Positions 32,665-42,188 of a stretch of 64,000 bases of DNA are shown here, in pieces. This DNA is from Knoxdaviesia capensis (lineage: Eukaryota; Ascomycota; Sordariomycetes; Microascales; Gondwanamycetaceae), in assembly GCA_001510575.1 (NCBI GenBank), contig LNGK01000008.1, forward strand, positions 1,376,340 through 1,440,339, read 5' to 3'. Under the pieces are notes generated by a model. The model saw only the letters and a program-made list of their open reading frames with translations, did not search any database and was not told the DNA's origin. Both the position numbers and the translations under genes were made by a program. How positions within the stretch are numbered: position 1 is the first letter of the stretch; the number at the start of each line of letters is the position of its first letter.

Positions 32665-32764
32665 TGTGGCGACCACACATAGAACCACTACGCCACAATG
32701 CAAAATGTGAACATGCTCACTAAGCAGCAACGTAGTCGGTAGCTATATGCGATCCACTGCCGCA
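32665..32764 (-). repeat. 100-bp LTR, left copy (3' LTR in element orientation)
   Basis: It starts TGTGGCGACC and ends CACTGCCGCA on the + strand and is identical by eye to the copy at 33015-33114. In element orientation it follows the polypurine tract (seven C on the + strand at 32767-32773). Confidence 0.88.
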
Positions 32765-33000
32765 CACCCCCCCAGTTGTCGAAGGCTACTCCACGGGCCT
32801 GACGACTGGACTAACACACAAGGTGGACGCACTTTCTCAGCTCTAAGTCTTAGGGCTTCTTGGCCAGCCGTGGGTTCTTATCGGCCTACCTGCTTATGCT
32901 AAAGTGTTCCGATGCCTGTCATGTGATAGCTGGGATGCGCACTGAAAATAGATAGCAACATAAGTGGAAGTTGCAGGTCGTGTTCTCGAACAGAGGACCT

Positions 33001-33014
33001 TCCGGGCTCATAAC
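33001..33014 (-). other. Primer-binding site for half-tRNA initiator Met
   Basis: The + strand reads TCCGGGCTCATAAC, whose last 11 bases equal the anticodon-loop segment of eukaryotic initiator tRNA-Met ending at the position where copia-type primers are cut. It abuts the LTR with no gap, as copia-type priming requires. Confidence 0.75.
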
Positions 33015-33114
33015 TGTGGCGACCACACATAGAACCACTACGCCACAATGCAAAATGTGAACATGCTCACTAAGCAGCAACGTAGTCGGTAGCTATATGC
33101 GATCCACTGCCGCA
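33015..33114 (-). repeat. 100-bp LTR, right copy (5' LTR in element orientation)
   Basis: Identical to the left copy. In element orientation it is followed at once by the primer-binding site (complement of 33001-33014). The right target-site duplication GAAAC lies at 33115-33119. Confidence 0.88.
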
Positions 33115-33119
33115 GAAAC

Positions 33120-35153
33120 TTCAAGGGGAGGACTTACACCGCGAGATTCGCACTGAGGAAAGGGAAAGTGTTAAGGGTTACCAATAGCGGTTCGAGGCTT
33201 TTATATCTAGTGCCAGCCCTCAAGTGAGGCAAAGCTAGACGCAATAATACAGTAGTTTCACGTACCAGGATCAAATGTGTTCCCCTCACAGCAGTCTATT
33301 GGAGGCTCACCGCTTGTTTAAAGATATCTGTCATGCCTATCTGAAGCTGGCTTAGCCTTTCGCTTCAAGCCCCCCGAATCACCAAACAATAGATCCTGCA
33401 GCTCTCAAAACCTTCCTGGCCCACTAACCCAGCTCTGGTCTAGCAAATGCAAGATCACTGGGATAACGTCGTCTGCACAGCACAATGTCTCGGGAGACGC
33501 AGAGCCGCAAACCAACTCACCTCCTGTACCATCACGGATCCCATGGAATCGGAAGTGGGTTTAACCCTAACCACGCCACGATCGACCCAAGATAAGCCGT
33601 GCTCCACCACAGCTTTTAGCTCATGTGTCAACGAGCTATTGGAGCCGGCGGGTGCAAAAGGGAACCAGATCTCATGATAACCGCTTGAGATAATCGTCCA
33701 TCCTCAAAAGTTGGGCATCATGGGCCTAAAGCAAGAATCCCGAGAGTTCCCCAGAGTCTCACCAGATCCGGGGCAAATTACAAACACCAGCAAATGTTTC
33801 GGGAGATTTTCACCCAACAGAGTGTCAAAAACCCGGTGCCAGGTGGCAAGCGAAGTTCGCACCAGGTATAAGCTGCTAGCACGTGCCAAATCCACCCCCA
33901 GCAGGTGCCAGCTTCCGGCCTGGCAGCTGTAACACTCGCCGCGTTTTTGTTGGCAGAGGATGGCGCGTCTCATTATCTTATGACTGTTCCTGATATTGAC
34001 AATCTTCCACGATCTTCCTCCTCCATATTCTCGTTTCTATTTTGATCGACACCAGCTGTCTTCGGAGCTTAAGTAGCATCCACATCTTCATCCTCTGATT
34101 TGACTGTCTGTTTCGCTCCCTATATTCGTTTCTGTTGCTCGGTCCCAGGTTACGAAATGTCTCTGCCGGCCGAGAGTCGTTTGCATTTTCTTTGCTAATC
34201 CCTTGTTATTTTTCTTCTTCGCTGCATCTTTCATCCCTCTCACGTCCCTCAGAATCACGATTTATCCCTGTGATCCCTACGAGATCTCCCACGCTGAATC
34301 CTTTTCCTTACTACTCCTTTCTCCCTCTCTCAGGTCGTGCGTTCGCTGACGACAAGAAGTCCACAGAAAAAAAAAAGGAAAAAAGGGACCCTGGCGCAAC
34401 TCAACAAGGGCTTTATCTCCTCCCACCCCGTGCAAGGGTCTGGCCAAATTCAATTTTTTTCTTCTTAGATGAGGTCTCCTCTTTCGCGAAATTCTGCCTC
34501 CAAGCGTTCGGTCCCCTACTACAGCTACGGCGTAAAACCGGTGCTTTGAATCGACGCCTGGATACTCTCCTCCCTTATTCTAACCTCTTATGTCGATTAT
34601 TAAAAATTATCCATAATTTAAAATACTTTTTTTTGGTGACTGCTTTCTGTTCCTCTCTGGAATCTCTCTCTGATCACCCCTCCCCGCTCTCCGGCTCCGA
34701 TCTCTTGTTCGACACCGCCGTGAATGCGCCGGACCGCTCCCCGCCATTTCCACTGCTTGTATCGATAAACGACAGTGCACACTCGTGTCGCAAAGATCCA
34801 CCCCAGCGTGTCTTGACCCCCTTCTCACGAACTCTTCTCTGTCGTGGCCTTTTTGCGCGACGACAAAACCTCACCCCCCTTTTACGTCACCGCCTCTTCA
34901 CGACAGCACGGGGTGTTCGACGACTGAAGAAGACGACGATTTTTACGCATTTTTTTTTCTTTTCTTTGTTCCTGTTACGAACTGTTACGAACGCGTATCT
35001 ACTTCCCCTATACCCTCTTGAGCCTCTCTCCCGACTCTCGGGTGAACGCGGGGGGCAGCTAGTCTCACAAGTCGTCCCCCGTATACTGTCACCACCACCA
35101 ACACAGATCACACAAATCCGTCGAGGGTTACACCCTCCAACAACTCTCTCAAC
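33120..35153. other. Intergenic region and long leader of the kinesin gene
   Basis: The left kilobase has no recognised feature apart from an AACCCTA heptamer at 33563. From about 34000 to 35153 the + strand is CT-rich and is most likely promoter and 5' UTR of uncA, ending in AACATGGCG at the start codon. A 355-codon frame here (34135-35202) is out of frame with the kinesin and has only pyrimidine-tract composition. Confidence 0.55.
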
Positions 35154-38100
35154 ATGGCGCCAGGAGCGCCAGCCGGGGGCGGAAACATCAAGGTCGTGGT
35201 GAGAGTCAGACCTTTCAATGGCCGAGGTAGGCATCTGTCCCTTTTTCTTGTCCTCTGGAGTATCTGTGAAGATGTGGCGGTATAGACGCGGTCTGGTGTT
35301 CTCGATATAGGGCTTCCTCCTTTGCTGTGCCAGAATTTGCACTTAGATGGGTTCTGACACGTATTAATATGTACTAGAAATCGATCGCGGCTCAAAATGC
35401 ATCGTCGAAATGAAGGGCAACCAGACCGTCATCATACCACCTCCCGATGCCGAAGCGAAAGGTTCCAAAGGAGCCAAAGACGGTGGCCCCAAAGCCTTTG
35501 CCTTCGACCGATCATACTGGTCCTTCAGCCGCGACGATGGCAACTACGCCGGCCAGTCCAACCTCTTCGACGATCTGGGCCGCCCCCTTCTCGACAATGC
35601 TTTCCAAGGCTATAACAACTGTATTTTTGCCTATGGCCAGACTGGATCTGGTAAATCTTACTCGATGATGGGTTATGGCAAGGAAGTCGGTATCATTCCC
35701 AACATTTGCCAGGACATGTTCAGACGTATCACCGAGTTGCACCAGCAAGACCCTTCTCTACAGTGCACCGTCGAGGTGTCATACCTGGAGATTTACAACG
35801 AGCGAGTTCGCGATCTACTAAATCCTTCGACGAAGAGCAACCTCAAAGTTCGAGAGCATCCGTCCACCGGTCCGTACGTCGAAGATCTCGCCAAGCTTGC
35901 TGTGAGCAGTTTCCAGGAGATTGAAAACCTCATGGACGAAGGAAACAAGGCGCGAACGGTGGCTGCCACCAACATGAACGAAACCTCCAGTCGAAGTCAC
36001 GCCGTGTTTACGCTTATGCTCACACAGAAAAAGCACGATACCGAGACTAAAATGGACATGGAAAAGGTCGCCAAGATCAGTCTGGTCGATCTTGCTGGAT
36101 CCGAGCGAGCCAACTCTACCGGTGCGACCGGTGCGCGGTTGAAGGAGGGTGCCGAAATCAACAGATCCCTCTCCACTCTCGGTCGTGTCATTGCTGCCCT
36201 TGCAGATCTATCAACCGGCAAGAAAAAGGGAGGACAGGTCCCTTACAGAGACAGTGTCCTCACCTGGCTTCTGAAAGACTCTCTTGGTGGTAACAGTATG
36301 ACTGCCATGATTGCTGCCATCAGTCCTGCCGATATCAACTACGACGAAACCCTCAGTACCCTTCGATATGCCGACTCTGCTAAGCGCATCAAGAACCACG
36401 CCGTGGTCAACGAGGACGCGAACGCCCGCATGATTCGCGAACTCAAAGAAGAGCTGGCAGTACTTCGGAGCAAACTCGGAGGAGGTGCGGCTGGAGCTGT
36501 TGCTGGCGGTGCTGCTGTTCCGGCCGATGAAGTGTACGCCGAAGGCACTCCTCTCGAAAAGCAGTTCGTCAGCATCACCGCCTCGGACGGAAGTACGAAG
36601 AAGGTGTCCAAGGCAGAAATTGCCGAACAGCTTGACCAGAGCGAGAAACTGCTCCAGGATCTTAACCAAACCTGGGAGCAAAAGTTGGCGAAGACCGAGG
36701 AGATTCATAAGGAGCGTGAAGCAGCACTCGAAGAGTTGGGTATCAGCATTGACAAGGGATTCATTGGCCTTACCACACCAAAGAAGATGCCCCATCTGGT
36801 CAATCTTTCCGATGATCCGCTTCTTGCCGAGTGTCTCGTCTACAACTTGAAGCCTGGAACGACCACTGTCGGAAATGTGGCCACAAACTCTGACCAGCAG
36901 GTGAACATTCGACTCAACGGGTCGCGAATCCTGCATCACCACTGTTCGTTCGAAAATGCCCCTGACAGTACCGTTACTGTCATCCCTGCCGAGGGTGCGT
37001 CGGTCATGGTGAACGGTAAACGGATCACCGAACCCAAACAACTGCACTCGGGATTCCGTGTCATTCTCGGAGATTTCCACATCTTCCGCTTCAACCATCC
37101 GATGGAGGCACGTGCCGAACGTGCTGAACAGAGCCTGCTTCGCCAGTCGATCACGGCCAGCCAACTGCAAAACTTGGATCGAGCATCCCCAAGTCCGAGT
37201 CCCCGTCCCATGGGCCACGAGCGGAACTTTAGCCGGATATCAGACTTTGGTGGCGAGGGCAGCCGACCCGACTCTCCCATGTTCCCGCGAAGTAGCCGAG
37301 ATTCCGACTGGTCATTTGCACGACGCGAGGCTGCCGGAGCTATTCTGGGGTCTGATCAAAACTTCGCCAGCCTGACCGATGAGGAACTCAATGCGCTGTT
37401 CGAAGAAGTGCAAAGAGCCCGAGCGGAGCGTGTTAATGGACGAGAAGGCGAAGAGGATTCTGAATCTGTCACCTCCTATCCCATCCGCGAGAAATACATG
37501 TCCACCGGCACCCTTGACAACTTTTCGCTCGACACTGCGCTTACGATCCCCTCGACCCCTAAGCAGGGCGAAGTTGAAGACCGAATGCAGCAGGTTCGCG
37601 AGGAGATGCAGAGTCAGCTAGAACGGCAGAAGGAGGAATACCAGGAACAACTTCGCAGTGCTGAAGCCGCCAATGTTGAGGTCGAGGAGATCAAGAAGGA
37701 GAAGACCCGCATGGAAGAGATCCTGCAACAACTCAAGACTGACATGCAGAAGCAGCTGGAGGTGCAACGGCGGCAATTTGAGGACAAGATTGAGAAGCTC
37801 GACCCCCTCAAGCGACCAAAGGCCAACCCCAAGCTCACCGAAGAGGAAATGGAGCTTGGACGCCAGGTGATTCGGCACTGGCGGTCCCGCCACTTCGTCA
37901 AGATGGCCGAGGCGGTGCTCCAGAACGCAGCTCTGTTGAAAGAGGCTCAGATCATGAGCACCGAGCTGAACGAGAGTGTGGTGTTTCAGTTTGCTGTTGT
38001 TGATGCTGGCCATACGGTGTGCTCGTCGTACGACATGGTGCTGAATGGTCTTACCGGGGACGGCGACGATGCCGAGCTGTACGATGCGCCGAAGCCGTGC

Positions 38101-40695
38101 ATTGGCGTCCGTGTGATTGACTACAAGCACGAGGTGGTACATGTGTGGAGTCTCTCAAAGCTGCATGATCGTGTGCGGTTGATGAGACAAATGCACCAGT
38201 ATCTCGACCAGCCCGAGTACGCCCGCCATCTTAGCTTGGACAACCCGTTCGTCGAGGCGTGTATGCCGCAGTACACGCTCATTGGCGAGATAGACGTCCC
38301 TCTTAAGGCAGTGTTCGAGAGCCGAGTCCAAGACTTTAGTGTTGATGTCTTGTCTCCTTACACATCGCACGCAGTTGGTGCTCTGCATCTCGCCTTGGAG
38401 CCTTCTCATGCTCGTGCACCGGCAGGCACTCTCAAGTTCAATGTTGTCATGCAGGAGATGGTGGGCTTTGCTGAACGAGAGGGCACCGATGTCCACGCAC
38501 AGCTGTTTATCCCGGGTCTTTCCGAAGAGGACGGCATTACGACGACGCAGATGATCAAGGACTTTGACGAAAGCCCGATCCGGTTCGAGAGCGTGCACAG
38601 CATGAGCTTGCCCCTTTCCAGCGCTGAGTCCCGCGAGGCCCTGACTCTGCGCGTGGCCATATTCGCGCGTGTCACAGCAATGCACCTTGATAAGCTGCTT
38701 AGCTGGGATGATATGCGGGATACGGTGCCAGCGGGCCGTGGTGAGCAGCAGGCACGGATAAACGAGTCTCAGTTCTTCACCCAGGAGAAGCACGATCTTC
38801 TTGCGCGGTTCCAGATCCTTGAGATGGATGAGAACGGCGAGTACGTGCCAGTCGAAGTGGCACAAACCAGCGAAACCGATCCAGGCACTTTCCAGCTCCA
38901 CCAGGGTATCCAGCGGCGTATTGCCATCAACGTGACACACAGCTCAGGGGATGCTCTCCCCTGGCATGACGTGTCGTCGTTACGCGTTGGCCGGATCCAG
39001 CTTATTGATGCGGCGGGCAAGACGGCTGATATGGTTCCGGCGTCTCCTGACGGTGTCCCGCTGCGTCTATCGTCCAAGCCAATCTTCCGCGAGAACGCCA
39101 ACGGCACGCGCAGCATCACAATCTTTGGCCAGTGGGATTCCAGTGTGCACGGTTCGTTATCTCTGGATCGTGTGACGGCCGAGAAGTACCGCGTGCAGAT
39201 GACAGTATCGTGGGAGATCAGCTCGCCCCGCCTAGCGGAACCTATGAAGTTCTCCCAAACGGTGCACTGCCAGATCCTGTCCCGAACATATGTGCGACAA
39301 CAGTCCATGTTCTCCGCATTATGGCAGCATGTGCGTATTGTGCACTCCGCCGCCGGTGTCTTCACGCTGTCAATGCGGCCGGCCCCGATCAAGCACGTCG
39401 GCGACCTGTGGCGGCTCAACAGTCAGCATGAGTACGTCAAGGGCGAGGAAATGCTTAGCTCGTGGACTCCGCGCGGCGTGTCACTGGTTAGTGACTACAT
39501 TTTGGCGCGGAAGCGGCGCCAACGGGCAACCGAGATCAACGCGGTGCAGAATGTGTTGAAGAAGATTGGGCCGTTGAAAGCAAAGGGAGAGGCCGAGGGA
39601 GAGGAGGACGGCTTGGATATGCCTCCGGAGCCGGATCTGGCCGAGTTCTGCGATGATGACTTGCTTCACGATAGCCCGGAGGCCTCGCAACTTGGGGAAC
39701 CGGTTCCGCCGGCTGAGGAAGCCGATGTACCTACCGAAGGCGAAGCGGAGACGAATGACACGAATGGCACAAACGGAACCAACGGAGAAGAGCATGGGGA
39801 GCCGAAGTCCCCGCTGGATGTTCCCGAGATCACGGTCTCCAACGGACACACCACCAATGGTGGTGAACATGTACCGGAATCTGGCAAATCCTCAGAGCCT
39901 GTGCCCCCTCCACCACCACCTTCCGAGTACAGCGAGACCCAACAATTCTTGCTGGAACGCTGCCTGAAGCTGTGGACGAAATACCCGGACCCGCTCAACG
40001 CCATTCTAAGCGCAGAAAATATCACAGCGCCGACGAACGGCCTCGCCCCAGAAACTGCGGCACCACCAAGCCTGATCGCGACGGTGATTGGCGTGCCCAA
40101 GAACCCCAAGGTGCTCAAGGGTGGATACCTGCTTGTGCCCAACAACGACTCTACACGCTGGGTCAAGCGCTTCGTCGAGCTCCGGAGGCCGTATCTACAC
40201 ATTCACTCGACCACGGGCGGCGACGAAGTGGCGATTGTCAGCCTGCGGAACTGCCGCGTGGACAGCCAGCCGGGCATTCTCGCGCTGCTGCAAAGCGGAA
40301 CGCACTACGACGCCGATGCCAACGAGTACGGCGGCAACGGCGGCACGTCGGACTTCACACCCGGCCACCGACGCACCGCGTCCGGGCGGCTCATCTCGAC
40401 CATCTGGACCGGGTCGGCGTCGGGCTCGGGCGCGGCGTCGCCAGCGCGCGGTGGTGGTGCGTTCGGCGAGGCCAACGGCGGGGGCAGCGGCGACGGCATG
40501 CAGCGGCTGAGCGAGCGGCTGCAGTCGGCGGTGTTTGCGATCTACGGGACCGACAACACGTGGCTGTTTGCGGCGCGCAGCGAGCGCGATAAGCTGGATT
40601 GGATCTTCCGGATCGATCAGAGCTATGTGTCGACCAGTGCGGAGGCTAGTGCGGTGGGGAGCCGGGCGGCGAGTCCGATGCCGGGGGCGATGTGA
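35154..40695 (+). CDS. uncA: Kinesin-3 motor, Unc104/KIF1A type (UncA)
   Basis: UncA is a plus-end-directed kinesin-3 that carries vesicles and early endosomes along microtubules in hyphae. Two exons, 35154-35226 and 35378-40695, give 1796 aa. The 151-nt intron (GTAGGC donor, ACTAG acceptor) joins RVRPFNGR to EIDRGSKC. The motor domain (1 to about 355) has the P-loop FAYGQTGSGKSYSMMG, switch I NETSSRSHAVF, switch II DLAGSERA, and the neck/coiled-coil start NHAVVNEDANARMIRELKEE. An FHA domain lies at about 505-580 (LNGSRILHHHCSFEN), coiled coils near 740-810, KIF1B-like and DUF3694 regions in the middle, and a C-terminal PH domain at about 1590-1775 (VLKGGYLLVPNNDSTRWVKR to DKLDWIFRIDQ). The PH domain is split by a Gly/Ser/Ala-rich loop of about 55 residues. 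A TNGTNG repeat sits in the acidic linker before it. Length and order match full-length fungal UncA. Confidence 0.96.
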
Positions 40696-41555
40696 GGACC
40701 CACATTCGGGAGCGGGGTGAGTGAGTGTGGTCTTGCCTCCGCTTCGGCCGGCCGGATCGCTTGTCCGTTGTTCTTTTTGTTTTGTTTCAATTGCCACGAA
40801 TCATTTTCCGGAATCCGATGGAAGGGCTTTGCTTTTGATACCTTGTTCTGTTATATCTTCTTCCTCGCCTTCTCCTGTCACACATCCTTTCTCTCTTTCG
40901 TTCTGGAGTCCAGGACTGTTTTGGGATGCTATCACGCTCACTCACTCTACTTTCGTTTATTTCTTTTGTGTTTTCTGGTCTTCCCTGCGAAAGTATCTCC
41001 CAGCCCTATACCATACCATGTCTCTATATCTCTCTCTTCTGCTCCCTAATGTTCTCCGCCATAGTGACGCCCCTTTCTTAGTATATATCTCCTTCTTTTT
41101 GTTCTATGCATCCCCTCTCGGTTTTCTTCTCCTGATGTCACCTGCCTTCATCGCCTTGATTCCTTGCTTTCTCCCACACAAGTACTCGAATTTGTCGGAG
41201 CGCAACCTCGTGGATGGGAGAGAGGGGTCGCCCTCTTTTGGTTGCTTCCCAGTTTCTTGTTCGTCCGCTGTCCAGACTTCAATTCGCCATTTCTGAAGGT
41301 TTTGTTTTCTAGATTACTGCCCTATATACCCCAATTTGCCCTCCTATGTCCAGCTTTGTTGGAAACTTTTAGATGTCAATTTCCATTTCCGTTTCCAGTC
41401 GGCCCGTGTTTGTATCTGGTGTTTATACGTTATACAGTGTAGTCGGTGTGCTATTTTTGCGTCGAAGTCCACCGTTGTGATGCAGCTGGCACCGTGCTGC
41501 GACCGGCGTGTCAGAGAACGATAGGTTATAACTCGATTCAGATTAGACGCCTATC
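40696..41555. other. 3' flank of uncA, no gene seen
   Basis: This is CT/T-rich sequence containing the 3' UTR of the kinesin gene. The open frames in it are hydrophobic artefacts of T-rich tracts. No other feature is recognised before the first 5S gene. Confidence 0.55.
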
Positions 41556-41674
41556 ACATACGACCATACCTTGTGGAAAACTCGGGGTCCCGTCCGCTCC
41601 CCCATAGATAAGCCACAAAGGGCCAGACTAGTACTCAGGTGGGTGACCACTGGGGAATCCCTGGTGTTGTATGT
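41556..41674 (+). rRNA. 5S ribosomal RNA gene, copy 1
   Basis: The 119-nt sequence begins ACATACGACCATACC and ends GGTGTTGTATGT, so the terminal helix I pairs (ACATACGAC with GTTGTATGT). Internal conserved elements are CCCGTCCGCTC, AGTACTCAGGTGGGTGACCA and GGGGAATCCC. It is followed by T runs (TTTT at 41674) for Pol III termination. Helix II is TTGTGG pairing with CCACAA. Dispersed single 5S genes with sequence variants are usual in filamentous ascomycetes. Confidence 0.93.
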
Positions 41675-41757
41675 TTTGTATTTTTGCTAATTTTTTTAAC
41701 CGCATCTCACCGCCCCGACACCGGGATATATAACCTCGTCTAGCTTCACGTCCTTTC

Positions 41758-41876
41758 ACATACGACCATACCCTACGGAGAGCTCGGGGTCCCGTCCGCT
41801 CCCCCATAGATAAGCCGTAGAGGGCCGGATCAGTACTCAGGTGGGTGACCACTGGGGAATCCCCGGTGTTGTATGT
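41758..41876 (+). rRNA. 5S ribosomal RNA gene, copy 2 (variant)
   Basis: This second 119-nt copy lies 83 bp downstream in the same direction. It is identical in the termini and the internal promoter but differs in helix II, where CTACGG pairs with CCGTAG. The substitutions relative to copy 1 are compensatory, so both copies keep the fold. CTTTTTGG near 41883-41890 can serve as terminator. Confidence 0.93.
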
Positions 41877-42188
41877 GTTTTGCCTCTTTTTGGTCTGTCG
41901 TTTTTCGGGTTTGCCTCCGGATATCCCAAATCCAGCTAATATGCGTTCTGTATCATGTCCACTCATGTTTGTGGTATTTGGTTGTTGATATTTTGGGTGT
42001 CCGCTTTCTTAGGGTTAGGATGTTGAAACCCTGACTGCAGCCTGCCGCTAAAGACACTAGTCACGTGACGACGCGTCTATGCAAGAACTCGTTTGTAGAT
42101 CTAGGCGCGACCATTTCCGATCACTTTTTCTCTCCTTTCTCTTCTCTCACCAACCACATTCTCTCTGTTTTGCACGTCATGCCACACA
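41877..42188. promoter_or_regulatory. Upstream region of the ERCC6L2-like gene
   Basis: About 310 bp between the second 5S gene and the start codon contain TTAGGGTTAGG at 42009-42019, a telomere-repeat-like motif 170 bp upstream of the ATG, and CT-rich leader. An out-of-frame upstream ATG at 42179 opens a 13-codon reading frame (42179-42220) that overlaps the main start at 42189 and could reduce its translation. Confidence 0.45.

Larger units (their letters stand above)
32665..33114 (-). mobile_element. Complete small non-autonomous LTR element (TRIM/SMART-like, copia-type priming)
   Basis: Two identical 100-bp direct repeats (32665-32764 and 33015-33114) flank a 250-bp non-coding interior. 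Each repeat begins TG and ends CA. The 5-bp direct repeat GAAAC flanks the whole unit (32660-32664 and 33115-33119), as expected of an integrase-made target duplication. Read on the - strand, the sequence right after the first LTR is GTTATGAGCCCGG. It is complementary to the anticodon-half of initiator tRNA-Met (GGGCTCATAAC), the primer used by copia-class elements. Just before the second LTR is a run of seven G, a polypurine tract. All parts of an LTR retroelement except the genes are therefore present. The identical LTRs point to recent insertion, mobilised in trans by an autonomous copia relative elsewhere. Confidence 0.88.

Noticed and set aside
34135..35202. 355-codon open frame before the kinesin start
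   Set aside because: It overlaps the kinesin start in another frame, has the Ser/Leu/Phe/Arg composition of a CT-rich leader and no domain.
36211..37218. 335-codon frame opposite the kinesin
   Set aside because: Antisense shadow of a strongly conserved motor/FHA coding region.
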